In this document: positions 1 to 8,934 of the stretch, in pieces | Position numbering within the stretch: the stretch's first letter is position 1 | Layout of the letters: each line of letters begins with the position of its first letter | Source: Synechococcus sp. M16.1 | GTDB lineage: Bacteria; Cyanobacteriota; Cyanobacteriia; PCC-6307; Cyanobiaceae | Assembly: GCF_014279895.1 (NCBI RefSeq) | Contig: NZ_CP047954.1 | Location: 1,612,001-1,676,000 of the forward strand | DNA length: 64,000 nt | Direction of reading: 5' to 3' | The notes under the pieces: model-generated | The model's input: the letters and a program-made list of their open reading frames with translations, nothing else | The model's database searches: none | What the model was told of the DNA's origin: nothing | Translations under genes and position numbers: made by a program

Positions 1-336
1 GATGCGGGTCACCTCGCCCTCTTCGGTGGCGCGGTTGATCGTCACGCATTCCCGCAGCGTGTTCCCATCACCAATCAACACCTCGGTGTTGGCACCGCGG
101 TACTTGAGATCCTGCGGCGGAAGCCCGAGGCAGGCGCCCGGGTACACCTTGTTGTCACGGCCCAGGGTCAGCCGACCATCCAACACGGCATGGGGACCGA
201 TCCAGGTGTTCTCTCCGATCACCACCTCAGGGCCGACCACCGCACCCGGGCCGATGACCACGCCGGAGGCCAGCTCAGCCTTCGGGTCGACCACCGCCGT
301 GGGGTGGATTTGCTGTGACGCCGTTTGCTGCGACAT
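1..336 (-). CDS. lpxA: UDP-N-acetylglucosamine acyltransferase LpxA, N-terminal part
   Basis: Catalyses the first step of lipid A synthesis in the cytoplasm, moving a hydroxyacyl chain from ACP to UDP-GlcNAc. The gene runs off the window start, so only about 112 N-terminal residues are present. They begin [18 protein letters not shown] and contain hexapeptide left-handed beta-helix repeats ([21 protein letters not shown]) and the segment [14 protein letters not shown] typical of LpxA. It starts 5 nt after the fabZ stop, so it is the last visible gene of a lpxC-fabZ-lpxA unit. Family assignment is secure; completeness cannot be judged. Confidence 0.93.
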   Translation of the reverse strand, partial: MSQQTASQQIHPTAVVDPKAELASGVVIGPGAVVGPEVVIGENTWIGPHAVLDGRLTLGRDNKVYPGACLGLPPQDLKYRGANTEVLIGDGNTLRECVTINRATEEGEVTRI

Positions 337-341
337 CCCGC

Positions 342-797
342 TCAGCCCACCAGGGAGAACATCAATTCCCCGGAGCAGGCCAGATCGCCGTCCACTGTGG
401 CCTCCGCCTTCACCTTGCCGAAACGTTTGCGCTTGAGGCTGAGCAGTTCACAGCGGATCACCAGCTGATCTCCAGGAACCACAGGGCGCCGGAAGCGTAC
501 CCCGTCAATCCCGGCGAAAACGAACAGTCCCTTCGGCAGATCGGGCATCTGGGTCACGATCAGACCACCCACCTGCGCCATCGCCTCCACAATCAGCACC
601 CCTGGCATCAGGGGACGCTCGGGGAAATGCCCCTGGAACTGGGGCTCGTTCATGGTCACGTTCTTGATCGCCGTGGCCGAAACCCCGGGCTCATGGGCGA
701 TGACCCGATCCACCAGCGCGAAGGGGTAACGGTGCGGGAGCAAACCGGCGATCTGCTCGCTGGTGAGCACGACGTTTGGGGTGGTGGATTCAGTCAC
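342..797 (-). CDS. fabZ: (3R)-hydroxyacyl-ACP dehydratase FabZ
   Basis: Dehydrates 3-hydroxyacyl-ACP to trans-2-enoyl-ACP in type II fatty-acid synthesis. The 151-residue hot-dog-fold protein carries the motif [14 protein letters not shown] with catalytic His22 and the helix motif [14 protein letters not shown] with catalytic Glu71. Length matches the family (about 145-150). The start overlaps the end of lpxC by 4 nt, implying translational coupling. Clustering with lpxC and lpxA is common because hydroxyacyl-ACP is shared between lipid A and fatty-acid synthesis. Confidence 0.95.
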   Translation of the reverse strand: MTESTTPNVVLTSEQIAGLLPHRYPFALVDRVIAHEPGVSATAIKNVTMNEPQFQGHFPERPLMPGVLIVEAMAQVGGLIVTQMPDLPKGLFVFAGIDGVRFRRPVVPGDQLVIRCELLSLKRKRFGKVKAEATVDGDLACSGELMFSLVG

Positions 798-1621
798 AAA
801 GCGGCTGCGAGATCGGTGTGAAGACCATGGGATCCCTTGTACACAAGAACCTGTGCCTGGGGAAAACCGACGAGGGCCAGGTCGCCGATTAGGTCCAAGA
901 GCTTATGGCGCACAGGTTCATCCTCGAACCGCAGCGGTGGATTCATCCACTGATCACCGTCACAGACCAGGGCATTGTCCAGAGCTCCGCCCTGGATCAA
1001 TCCCGCAGCGCGCAGCTGCTCCACCTGCTCCCGGAAGCCAAAGGTGCGTGCTGGAGCGATCTCATCGACGAAGCGTTGGGGCGTGAGCTCTAGGGCGAAT
1101 TGCTGTCGCCCAATGGCCGCCTGCGGGAAGTCAATTATCCCTACAACGCCAAAGCAATCGGCCGGAGTGGCGGTGATCACACTGTTGCCCCGGGTGCGCA
1201 GCAGGGGTTGCTCCAACTTCGGTGGAGCCGGCCGCGGGGTGGCCGCCGGCACCAACCCAACACTGGCGATCGCCTCCACCCAACCCAGGGCTGAGCCATC
1301 CAGCAGCGGAACTTCATGGCCGTTAAGGCCAATCTCCACATGGCTGAGCCCACAACCTGCAAGAGCCGCAAGCAGATGTTCGACGGTGGCCACCTTGCTG
1401 GAACCCAGATCCAAGGTGGTGCACAACGGGCTGTCGCGCACCTGATCCGGCCGCAGCTGGATGGGCTGCTCCATGCCCGGCAAACGCATGTGGAACCCCG
1501 GCTGATCCGTCGGCCGAAGCTCCACCGTGGCCTCAGCTCCAGTGTGGAGACCAACGCCCGAGCGTGATGTTTGCTCCGCCAGTGTCCAACCAGCGGAGTA
1601 GTCGTGAGGCCAGCTGGTCAC
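794..1621 (-). CDS. lpxC: UDP-3-O-acyl-N-acetylglucosamine deacetylase LpxC
   Basis: Zinc-dependent deacetylase of the committed lipid A step. I place the start at the GTG whose G is shared with the bamA stop codon (TAGTG), giving 275 residues, the usual length. The frame is open further upstream inside bamA, but that extension does not look like LpxC. Seen in the protein: SGVGLHTG near the N terminus, zinc ligand His82 in EHLLAAL, zinc ligands His239 and Asp243 in HKLLDLIGD, and probable catalytic His265 in GSHGLH. Direct coupling to bamA links lipid A and outer-membrane protein assembly. Confidence 0.93.
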   Translation of the reverse strand: MTSWPHDYSAGWTLAEQTSRSGVGLHTGAEATVELRPTDQPGFHMRLPGMEQPIQLRPDQVRDSPLCTTLDLGSSKVATVEHLLAALAGCGLSHVEIGLNGHEVPLLDGSALGWVEAIASVGLVPAATPRPAPPKLEQPLLRTRGNSVITATPADCFGVVGIIDFPQAAIGRQQFALELTPQRFVDEIAPARTFGFREQVEQLRAAGLIQGGALDNALVCDGDQWMNPPLRFEDEPVRHKLLDLIGDLALVGFPQAQVLVYKGSHGLHTDLAAAL

Positions 1622-3804
1622 TAGAACTTCCAGCCCACGCCCAGATTGAACCGCCAATCGGAGCTGAAGTCCTTACTGGCCACTTCCACACGCAGCGGAC
1701 CCACTGGGGTGGTGACGATCACGCCGGTACCCACGGAAACACCGGAGCCGCTCTTGTCCAAGAGCAAACCGGGCTTGCCGGGCACATCTTTCTGGGTGCC
1801 GATATCAGTACCGGCGTCCATGAACACTTCACCGGAAAAGATGCTGATCAGCGGGAAGCGGTACTCGAGCGTGAGTTCACTGAAAGCCTTCGAAACCGCA
1901 AGATCACAGTCGTACCAACCGCGAATCGAGTTGGATCCGCCCATGCAGAACGCCTCGTACGGGGGCGCTTCACCCATCAAGAGACCACCCTTGATCTGCA
2001 CACCGATGGCCTGCGGGCAATCGGCCTGTTCACCGGCCTTGGGCCGGCAACCCTTGTGGATTTTCAGCCAGTTCACGGGGAAGAACTGGGTGTAACTCGC
2101 CCTCAGCCGGTTGAAGGTGGGTGAATCGTTGTTGATGCCGAAGAACTGCTCGGTACCAGCCGTAAAGAAGTTGCCGCTGGTGGGGTTCCGAGGGTTGTTG
2201 AAGTTGTTGTAAGTGGTGGCGACACGTACTCCCACAAGGGTGTTGCTGTCGGCGCAGTTGTACGCCACGCAAATCACGTCATCGCCGTCGACCACTCCAT
2301 TCTTACGGTTGTTGGTGGAGACGCCGTATGGCCGAGTACTTCCTGCGAAATTGACTGGACGCACCTCAGCAAAGGACATGCCGGCCAGCACATTCCACTT
2401 GCTGTCCTTGTAGGGATTGCCTCCGTTTAAAGGGCGGGAGAAAGAGAAGCTGCCACCGGTCCTGCGCAGCACCACCGTGTCGCCCTCGTAGTCATACCAA
2501 CTGCGGTTGGGGTACTCGCTATCAGCTTTGTTGACGTCGTCCGGAGCCTTGTTTCCATCGGTGAATCCATAACTGCGGCCTGTCTCATAAGCCTTGTTGG
2601 AGCCGTTGTCGACGTAGTCCTTCGCTGTGCGGATGTAACCGTTGTCATCGCTCTGGAACACCTGTGGCACCTGCTGGCTCAGGAACACCGACGTGCGGAA
2701 GCTGGTGCGGTGCTTGTCGCCATAGATCCAGGGATCCCTGAAGCTGAGGTTGGCGAGACCGCCGTACTGGCCGTAGGTGATGTTCGTAGACAGATTCCAA
2801 GCTCTTCCGAGGAGGTTGGTCTCCTGTAATTGCACCTGACCGAACACACCCTGACTTTGGCTGTAGCCAAGGCCTCCGGAAAGCTGGCCGGTGGACTGTT
2901 CAACGATGCCCAGCACGATCACCACGTCGCCGGGCTCTTCGGGCACAGGCCGCAGGGTGACCTTCACATCACTGAACAGCTGGGTGCCGTACAGGCGTTT
3001 GATGTCCCTCTCGAGCTGGTTGCGGTTGAACGGATCACCAGGCTGAATCGAAACCTCTCGGGTGATCACCCACTCCCTGGTCTTGCCGCGGATGGAGTTG
3101 CCGTTCTCATCGGTGTCATCACCATCTTGGGTGAGGAATTTCACCTCAACGCCAGACACATTGCCCTGCAGAAGTTTCAGCGTGACCACACCCTCAGGAC
3201 TGACCCGTTCCGGACCGGACACCCGCGCCAGGGAATATCCCTGACCGGCCACGGAGGTCTGCAGGGCCTTCATCCGCTGCTGCAGATCGTTGAGGTTCAG
3301 CGTGCGGCCGTAATCGGAGGCAAACGCCTCCTCAATCAGCTCATCCGAGAGGAGATTCTCCTCGTCACCGTTGATCTCTACGGCACTCAGCGGAGGGAAG
3401 GGCTGCACCTGAACAACCACTTGAACCCCGAGCGGTCCGTTCTGAGGAACGATCCGCACATCCGAGAACCAACCTGTGGCCTGAATGCCATTCAGATCGT
3501 TCTGCAGCTCCTCGCGTGTCACACGCATCCCCGGACGCACCTGCATGGCGTCGTAGGTGGAGATCTGAAGACGTTCCTCTTCCGGGTGGCCCTCGATGCC
3601 CTCAATCAGCACCTCGGAGATCAGCACCCGGGGCTGTTCCACCAGGGTGTTTTCAGCAACAACCTCTTCAGCCTCAGCAGCTGGGTTCCCAGGCGTGGCC
3701 TCCTGAGCCATCACCGGTGGAGCGACCAGGGGGATCCCCAGCATCAGACCCAGAACCGTGCCACGAAAGGCAACCGAAGAGCGGCGGGTCGAACGGCGGG
3801 TCAT
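1621..3804 (-). CDS. bamA: BamA/Omp85 outer-membrane assembly factor
   Basis: Inserts beta-barrel proteins into the outer membrane. The 727-residue protein has an N-terminal signal peptide (hydrophobic core GTVLGLMLGIPLVAP, cleavage near VMAQ), a short acidic linker, roughly three POTRA domains (about residues 55-310, the cyanobacterial number) and a C-terminal barrel. The barrel has the Omp85 signature GGSNSIRGW and ends in aromatic WKF. An odd feature is cysteines in predicted surface loops (DVICVAYNC, GCRPKAGEQADC, and Cys on both sides of the GGSNSIRGW motif), which could form disulfides. It is followed by lpxC with a one-base overlap. Confidence 0.95.
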   Translation of the reverse strand: MTRRSTRRSSVAFRGTVLGLMLGIPLVAPPVMAQEATPGNPAAEAEEVVAENTLVEQPRVLISEVLIEGIEGHPEEERLQISTYDAMQVRPGMRVTREELQNDLNGIQATGWFSDVRIVPQNGPLGVQVVVQVQPFPPLSAVEINGDEENLLSDELIEEAFASDYGRTLNLNDLQQRMKALQTSVAGQGYSLARVSGPERVSPEGVVTLKLLQGNVSGVEVKFLTQDGDDTDENGNSIRGKTREWVITREVSIQPGDPFNRNQLERDIKRLYGTQLFSDVKVTLRPVPEEPGDVVIVLGIVEQSTGQLSGGLGYSQSQGVFGQVQLQETNLLGRAWNLSTNITYGQYGGLANLSFRDPWIYGDKHRTSFRTSVFLSQQVPQVFQSDDNGYIRTAKDYVDNGSNKAYETGRSYGFTDGNKAPDDVNKADSEYPNRSWYDYEGDTVVLRRTGGSFSFSRPLNGGNPYKDSKWNVLAGMSFAEVRPVNFAGSTRPYGVSTNNRKNGVVDGDDVICVAYNCADSNTLVGVRVATTYNNFNNPRNPTSGNFFTAGTEQFFGINNDSPTFNRLRASYTQFFPVNWLKIHKGCRPKAGEQADCPQAIGVQIKGGLLMGEAPPYEAFCMGGSNSIRGWYDCDLAVSKAFSELTLEYRFPLISIFSGEVFMDAGTDIGTQKDVPGKPGLLLDKSGSGVSVGTGVIVTTPVGPLRVEVASKDFSSDWRFNLGVGWKF

Positions 3805-3846
3805 CTAGACGCAGGCTGGGCCAGAGCCACAAAAGTTGCGCTGACC

Positions 3847-4599
3847 TTACAGGCAGTTGCGGGGGTTGGGGCAGCTGCTTTGGACCCGTTTAAGGACCTC
3901 CCCGTAGGCCTCCATCACCCCACCGAGATCCTTGCGAAAGCGGTCCTTGTCCAAAATCCGGTCTTCGGCATTGCTGTTGCGGCGATCCCAGAGCCTGCAG
4001 GTGTCAGGGCTGATCTCATCGGCGAGCAGGAGTGTTCCGTCCGCAGCCAGCCCCAACTCCAGCTTGAAATCCACCAATTGCAGATCAAGCCCTTCAAAGA
4101 ACGGCAGGAGCACGGCATTCACCCGGCGGGCCAGTTGTTCAATCGCTGACAGTCGTGCTGGGTCTGCCACACCAAGCAGCTGCACACGCGCCTCCGTAAG
4201 CAAGGGATCGCCCAGGGAATCATCCTTGTAATAGAGATCCAGCAGGGCGGGTTCGATGGCGGTACCCTCCGCGATCGGCGTTTGACGGCACAGCGATCCG
4301 GTGGCGGTGTTGCGCAGCACCACCTCGAGGGGAATGATCTCCACCCGACGCACCAGCATCCAGGCCTCCCCGGCCAGACCGCAGTAATGGGTCGGCACCC
4401 CCTCACGCTCCAGCAGCTCGAACAACCGTGCTGAGATCTGGCAGTTCAGCCGACCTTTGTCGTCCAGCTGGGCTTTCTTCTGGGCATTGAAAGCGGTGGC
4501 GTCGTTCTTGAACTCCACCAGCACCCGCTCAGGATCCGTGCTGGCGAACACCCGCTTGGCCTTGCCTTCGTAAAGCAGCTCTCCGTGATCGGGCGTCAT
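3847..4599 (-). CDS. purC: Phosphoribosylaminoimidazole-succinocarboxamide (SAICAR) synthase
   Basis: Condenses CAIR with aspartate using ATP in de novo purine synthesis. The 250-residue protein has family motifs: N-terminal [20 protein letters not shown], the [12 protein letters not shown] stretch, DFKLELG, and [14 protein letters not shown] near residue 190. Length is normal. Its ATG overlaps the end of the upstream secreted protein by 4 nt. A second purine gene, purD, lies divergently only about 1 kb away. Confidence 0.95.
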   Translation of the reverse strand: MTPDHGELLYEGKAKRVFASTDPERVLVEFKNDATAFNAQKKAQLDDKGRLNCQISARLFELLEREGVPTHYCGLAGEAWMLVRRVEIIPLEVVLRNTATGSLCRQTPIAEGTAIEPALLDLYYKDDSLGDPLLTEARVQLLGVADPARLSAIEQLARRVNAVLLPFFEGLDLQLVDFKLELGLAADGTLLLADEISPDTCRLWDRRNSNAEDRILDKDRFRKDLGGVMEAYGEVLKRVQSSCPNPRNCL

Positions 4600-5504
4600 G
4601 GCGACGGTGCAACGGCAGTTGGTCTTACATCAGCATGGCCTCCGGGATCCCGAGGTGAACGCAGCAGGGGATCGGGTTCGGCCTCCGGCTGCAGTTGCTG
4701 GAGCGAATAACGATCGTTGAGAACAGTGGCCAACCGTTGGATCCGCTGCCGCGGCCGTGCGCCATCGCCCCCAGCCGCCAGCTGCAGTTGCAGTTGTTGA
4801 TGCAGCAGGTCCATGGCCAGTCCCCAGGCCTCCGCTGCTGCCGCTTGGTCCAAGGCGGTTTCAAGCAGCTGATCGGCCTGCTCGAATTGTTCGACATCGA
4901 GCCATTGCACCGCCCGCGCCAGTCGTTTCGCCCCCCGCACGCCCGTTAGGTCGCCCAGCAGCTGCAGCTCCACAGCCACAGCGTTACGGCCCAGGGCTGC
5001 TTCATGCAAAGCCAACTGATCAAGCCCATTGCCCTGATCCGGCAACGGCTGCTCAGGGAACAGAGGCGCATCCAGGGCTTTCAGGTTGCCATCCACCAAA
5101 CGGCGCAGCGCCAAAGCCGCCTGGTGGTGATCCAGGGCCGCTGCTGCTGCACGCCAGCGCAGCAGCAACCACTGACGCCGTTCATCGCCAACGCGGGGGA
5201 TGTAGCGGCTGAGCACCACGGCCGCAGCTTCGGGGGCACCACAGCTCATCAGGGCTTCGGCGTTCGCCAGCACCAGTTCCAACGAATCGATCACCGGATG
5301 CAGCTCCAAAAGCCGATCGCGCAAAGCCTGGCGACGGCCATCGGAGTTGGCGATGCGGGGGTTGAGACAGGCCTGCTCCGCCGCGGCCAGATCCATCTCA
5401 GCAAGAACGCTCTGAAAACGTTCCTCGCGCATCACCTGCAGATCCGGGGCTGCCGTGACAGCAGCCAGAAGGGTGAGGGCGAAGGGGAAAAGGGACGTCC
5501 CCAT
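4596..5504 (-). CDS. Secreted helical-repeat protein of unknown function
   Basis: Unrecognised 302-residue protein. A short hydrophobic N terminus ([16 protein letters not shown]) looks like a signal peptide, suggesting a periplasmic or lumenal location. The rest is rich in Leu, Ala and Gln and reads as consecutive amphipathic helix pairs like tetratricopeptide repeats ([34 protein letters not shown]). The C-terminal 30 residues are Pro/Arg-rich and probably disordered. It overlaps purC by 4 nt and is divergent from purD with a 58-bp spacer. A scaffolding role is possible, but no function can be assigned. Confidence 0.7.
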   Translation of the reverse strand: MGTSLFPFALTLLAAVTAAPDLQVMREERFQSVLAEMDLAAAEQACLNPRIANSDGRRQALRDRLLELHPVIDSLELVLANAEALMSCGAPEAAAVVLSRYIPRVGDERRQWLLLRWRAAAAALDHHQAALALRRLVDGNLKALDAPLFPEQPLPDQGNGLDQLALHEAALGRNAVAVELQLLGDLTGVRGAKRLARAVQWLDVEQFEQADQLLETALDQAAAAEAWGLAMDLLHQQLQLQLAAGGDGARPRQRIQRLATVLNDRYSLQQLQPEAEPDPLLRSPRDPGGHADVRPTAVAPSP

Positions 5505-5562
5505 GGCGGGCTGCGGTCTACAAAGGAAAACCTAAGAGGCCCTAACCGTTCCTCCCGCAACC

Positions 5563-6870
5563 ATGGCCATGTCGTCCACCCGTCCCACCACGCTGCCCGC
5601 CCTCCAACGTGCCCTCGTCGTCGGTGGCGGAGGCAGGGAACAGGCCCTGGCCTGGGCCCTGGGCCGTTGTCCGGGCCTGGACACGGTCTGGATCACCCCT
5701 GGCAACGGCGGCACGGAAGGCAGCGCCATGGCGGTGGGCGAAACCGATAGCGCTGGGTTGATCGCGCTGTGCCAGCAGAACAGTGTCGACCTGGTGGTGG
5801 TGGGTCCGGAAGCGCCGCTGGCCGCTGGTGTTGCCGATGCGCTGCGCGATGCGGGCTTTGCCGTGTTCGGCCCGGGAGCGGAGGGGGCCCAACTGGAGGC
5901 GAGCAAAGCTTGGGCGAAGCAGCTGATGCAGGAGGCGGGGGTCCCCACCGCTGGCTACTGGGCGGTGAGCAGTGAAGCCGAGGCCCTGGCGGTGTTGCAG
6001 GAGGTGCAACGGCCTCTGGTGGTCAAAGCCGATGGCTTGGCCGCCGGCAAGGGCGTCACGGTGGCGGACAGCGTGGATGAATCGGAAACCGCCATCCGCG
6101 AAGCGTTTGAAGGGCGTTTCGGTGCCGCCGGCTCCCAGCTGGTGCTGGAGGAGCGGATGGAGGGCCCTGAAGTGTCGGTGTTCGCCCTCTGCGATGGGGA
6201 GCGGATGGTGCTGTTGCCCCCGGCGCAGGACCACAAACGGCTCAAGGACGGTGATCGCGGACCCAACACCGGCGGCATGGGCGCCTATGCCCCCGCCCCG
6301 CTTCTGAATGCCGAGGGCCTCGAGGAGGTGCGCCGCATCGTGCTCGAGCCCACCTTGAAGGCCCTGCGCCAACGGGGCATCGATTACCGCGGTGTGATCT
6401 ACGCCGGCCTGATGATCACGGCCGATGGCCCCCAGGTGATCGAGTTCAACTGTCGCTTCGGCGATCCCGAATGCCAGACCTTGATGCCCCTGCTCGGCCC
6501 TGAGCTCGGCGCCGTGCTGCAGGCCTGTGCCTTGGGACGCCTGGACCTGGCCCCGCAGCTGAGCATCGCCGAACGCTGCAGTGCCTGCGTTGTGGCGGCC
6601 GCCGAGGGCTACCCGGAGGCTCCCCGCAAAGGCGATGCGATTCGCATCGACCTCGCCCCCAGCCCCAACCATCAGCTGTTTCATGCCGGCACCCGCCGCG
6701 ACAGCTCCGGCGAACTGCTCACCGCAGGCGGCCGGGTGCTGGCCGTCGTCGCCCAGGGCGATGACTTCGATGCCGCCTTTGCCGGGGCCTACAACGGCCT
6801 CAATCAGCTGGATTACGCCGGAATCACCTACCGTCGGGACATCGGCCATCAGGTGCGCTCGGGCGGATGA
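5563..6870 (+). CDS. purD: Phosphoribosylamine-glycine ligase (GAR synthetase)
   Basis: ATP-grasp enzyme joining glycine to phosphoribosylamine in purine synthesis. The 435-residue protein shows the N-terminal VVGGGGREQALAWAL, the ATP-grasp region KADGLAAGKGVTVA, DHKRLKDGDRGPNTGGMGAY, and the metal-binding FNCRFGDPECQ. A second ATG two codons downstream could also start the gene. Its last 4 nt overlap nblS, so purD and nblS are probably co-transcribed. Confidence 0.96.
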   Translation: MAMSSTRPTTLPALQRALVVGGGGREQALAWALGRCPGLDTVWITPGNGGTEGSAMAVGETDSAGLIALCQQNSVDLVVVGPEAPLAAGVADALRDAGFAVFGPGAEGAQLEASKAWAKQLMQEAGVPTAGYWAVSSEAEALAVLQEVQRPLVVKADGLAAGKGVTVADSVDESETAIREAFEGRFGAAGSQLVLEERMEGPEVSVFALCDGERMVLLPPAQDHKRLKDGDRGPNTGGMGAYAPAPLLNAEGLEEVRRIVLEPTLKALRQRGIDYRGVIYAGLMITADGPQVIEFNCRFGDPECQTLMPLLGPELGAVLQACALGRLDLAPQLSIAERCSACVVAAAEGYPEAPRKGDAIRIDLAPSPNHQLFHAGTRRDSSGELLTAGGRVLAVVAQGDDFDAAFAGAYNGLNQLDYAGITYRRDIGHQVRSGG

Positions 6871-8933
6871 GCAGCGGCAGCGGAGCAGCAATCGCTGATT
6901 GGGCGCTTCCCCCCAGTGGCAAGCCGCCGGGGGACGACCAGAACCTCTGGGACCGCATCACCGCCTGGTGGGCGGAATTCACCCTCCAGACCAAGCTGCT
7001 GGCGATTGCCACCCTGGTGGTGAGCCTGATGATGACGGGCATCACCTTCTTCGCGCTGAACGGAATTCAGCGCGATGCCGTGATGAACGACACGCGCTAC
7101 GCCAGGGATCTGGGCTTGCTGCTAGCCGGCAATGTCACTGAGCTAGTGGCGCAGGGCCAGGACCGTGAGCTGGCCAACGTCGCCGAGAAGTTCTGGCGTT
7201 CCAGCCGCAGCGTCCGCTACATCTTCTTCGCCGATCCTGAGGGCGTCGTCTATCTGGGGATCCCGATCAGCGCCACCCCCAGCAGTGGCGATGGGGAGCT
7301 TCGTCTCAACCGACGACTGGAGCTGCCCGATGAGCTGCGTCGACGCCCCCAGAACCCCCTGGTGCGGCAACACCTCACGCCCCAGGGTGCCGTCACCGAT
7401 GTGTTCGTCCCCCTGATCCGGGGGGGTCAGTACTACGGCGTTCTTGGCCTCGGGGTGAACCCGAATGAGACCGCCCTGGCCAGCGCAGCCCTCACCCGGG
7501 AGGTGACCGTGGCCGTGTTCATCTCGATCTGGGTGCTGGTGATCCTGGGCGCGGTGTTCAACGCCCTCACCATCACCCGACCAGTGAAGGAACTGCTACG
7601 GGGGGTGCGATCCGTCGCCTCCGGCAATTTCGGTGCCCGGGTTGACCTGCCAGTTGGGGGGGAATTGGGGGAACTGCTCACCGGCTTCAACGCCATGGCC
7701 TCCCAGCTCGAGGCCTACGACGAGGCCAACATCGAGGAGCTCACCGCCGCCCAGGTGAAGCAGCAGTCATTGATCGCCACCATGGCCGACGGCGCCATGC
7801 TGCTGGATGCCGATGGCCGCATCGTGCTGGCCAATCCCACGGCGCGGCGTCTGTTCCGCTGGGAAGGGCGCAGCCTGGAAGGCCAGGAGCTGGTGGGGGA
7901 ACTGCCGGAACTGCTGGCCATCGAGCTACACAGTCCCCTTGATTCCCTGCTCGGTGGCGCGGCAGACAGTGAAGACCTGCGCTGCAGCGTGGGGGAACCG
8001 GCCCGCACCCTGCGCATCGTTTTGCAAGCGGTGCGTGATGCCAGCGGTGAAACCCTCAAGGGCATCGCCGTCACCATCCAAGACCTCACCCGCGAGGTGG
8101 AGCTGAATGCGGCCCAGAGCCGCTTCATCAGCAACGTCTCCCATGAACTGCGCACGCCGCTGTTCAACATCAAGAGCTACGTCGAAACCCTGCACGACCT
8201 CGGCGATCAGCTCAGCCCCGATGAACAGAAGGAGTTTCTCGGGGTCGCCAACGACGAAACCGATCGACTCACCCGGCTGGTGAACGATGTGCTGGACCTC
8301 TCCCGGCTGGAGTCGGGCCGGACGCTGCAGTTCGAACCGATCAGCATGCGCCCGGCCATGGAGCAGACCCTGCGCACCTACCGGCTGAATGCCGAAGATC
8401 GCCAGGTGGAACTGGTGCTGGATGTTCCCGAAGAACTGCCCGAGGTGCTGGGCAACTGGGACCTGCTGCTCCAGGTGCTCGACAACCTGGTGGGCAATGC
8501 TCTGAAGTTCAGCCGGCCAGGCGGCCCCCTGGCGCTGCGGGCCTATCCCTGGCCCGACGCCTGTTCAGTGGAGGGAACGGCGATCACCAACAGTGATGGA
8601 CCCACCTGCGCCCTCACCTCACCGCTGCCCAAGCTGAGGGTGGAGATTGCCGACACGGGCTGCGGCATCAGCAGCGCTGATCAGGAGCGCATCTTCGATC
8701 GCTTCTTCCGGGTCGAGAACGCCGTTCACACGGAAGTGGGCACCGGACTGGGTCTTTCGATCGTGCGCGGGATTCTCGAGAAACACGGCGCCCAGGTTCA
8801 GATGGCGAGTGAGCCCGAGGTGGGCACCACCTTCTGGTTCGACCTGCCCCTGGCGGAGGCCGACAAGGATGAGCTGCAACTGCAGGCGGAACGGCGCAGC
8901 CGCACCGCCATCGCTGAAGCCGTCGAGCTGTAG
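6867..8933 (+). CDS. nblS: Sensor histidine kinase NblS (Hik33/DspA type)
   Basis: Membrane sensor kinase that in cyanobacteria controls high-light, nutrient and cold responses through RpaB-type regulators. Domain order in 688 residues: TM helix about 45-65, periplasmic segment, TM helix about 210-235, HAMP (TITRPVKELLRGVRS), PAS domain (ATMADGAMLLDADGRIV), HisKA with NVSHELRTPLFN (phospho-acceptor His426), and HATPase with N box DNLVGNALKFS and G boxes DTGCGIS and GTGLGLSIV. An insert of about 30 residues lies between the N and G1 boxes. The start overlaps purD by 4 nt; the stop is one base from the opposing kaiC stop. Confidence 0.93.
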   Translation: MSSGSGAAIADWALPPSGKPPGDDQNLWDRITAWWAEFTLQTKLLAIATLVVSLMMTGITFFALNGIQRDAVMNDTRYARDLGLLLAGNVTELVAQGQDRELANVAEKFWRSSRSVRYIFFADPEGVVYLGIPISATPSSGDGELRLNRRLELPDELRRRPQNPLVRQHLTPQGAVTDVFVPLIRGGQYYGVLGLGVNPNETALASAALTREVTVAVFISIWVLVILGAVFNALTITRPVKELLRGVRSVASGNFGARVDLPVGGELGELLTGFNAMASQLEAYDEANIEELTAAQVKQQSLIATMADGAMLLDADGRIVLANPTARRLFRWEGRSLEGQELVGELPELLAIELHSPLDSLLGGAADSEDLRCSVGEPARTLRIVLQAVRDASGETLKGIAVTIQDLTREVELNAAQSRFISNVSHELRTPLFNIKSYVETLHDLGDQLSPDEQKEFLGVANDETDRLTRLVNDVLDLSRLESGRTLQFEPISMRPAMEQTLRTYRLNAEDRQVELVLDVPEELPEVLGNWDLLLQVLDNLVGNALKFSRPGGPLALRAYPWPDACSVEGTAITNSDGPTCALTSPLPKLRVEIADTGCGISSADQERIFDRFFRVENAVHTEVGTGLGLSIVRGILEKHGAQVQMASEPEVGTTFWFDLPLAEADKDELQLQAERRSRTAIAEAVEL

Positions 8934-8934
8934 A

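Noticed and set aside
1265-1274. HIP1 palindrome GGCGATCGCC
   Set aside because: GCGATCGC was noticed only sporadically (for example also at 22278-22285) and does not look enriched, so it is not a meaningful repeat here.
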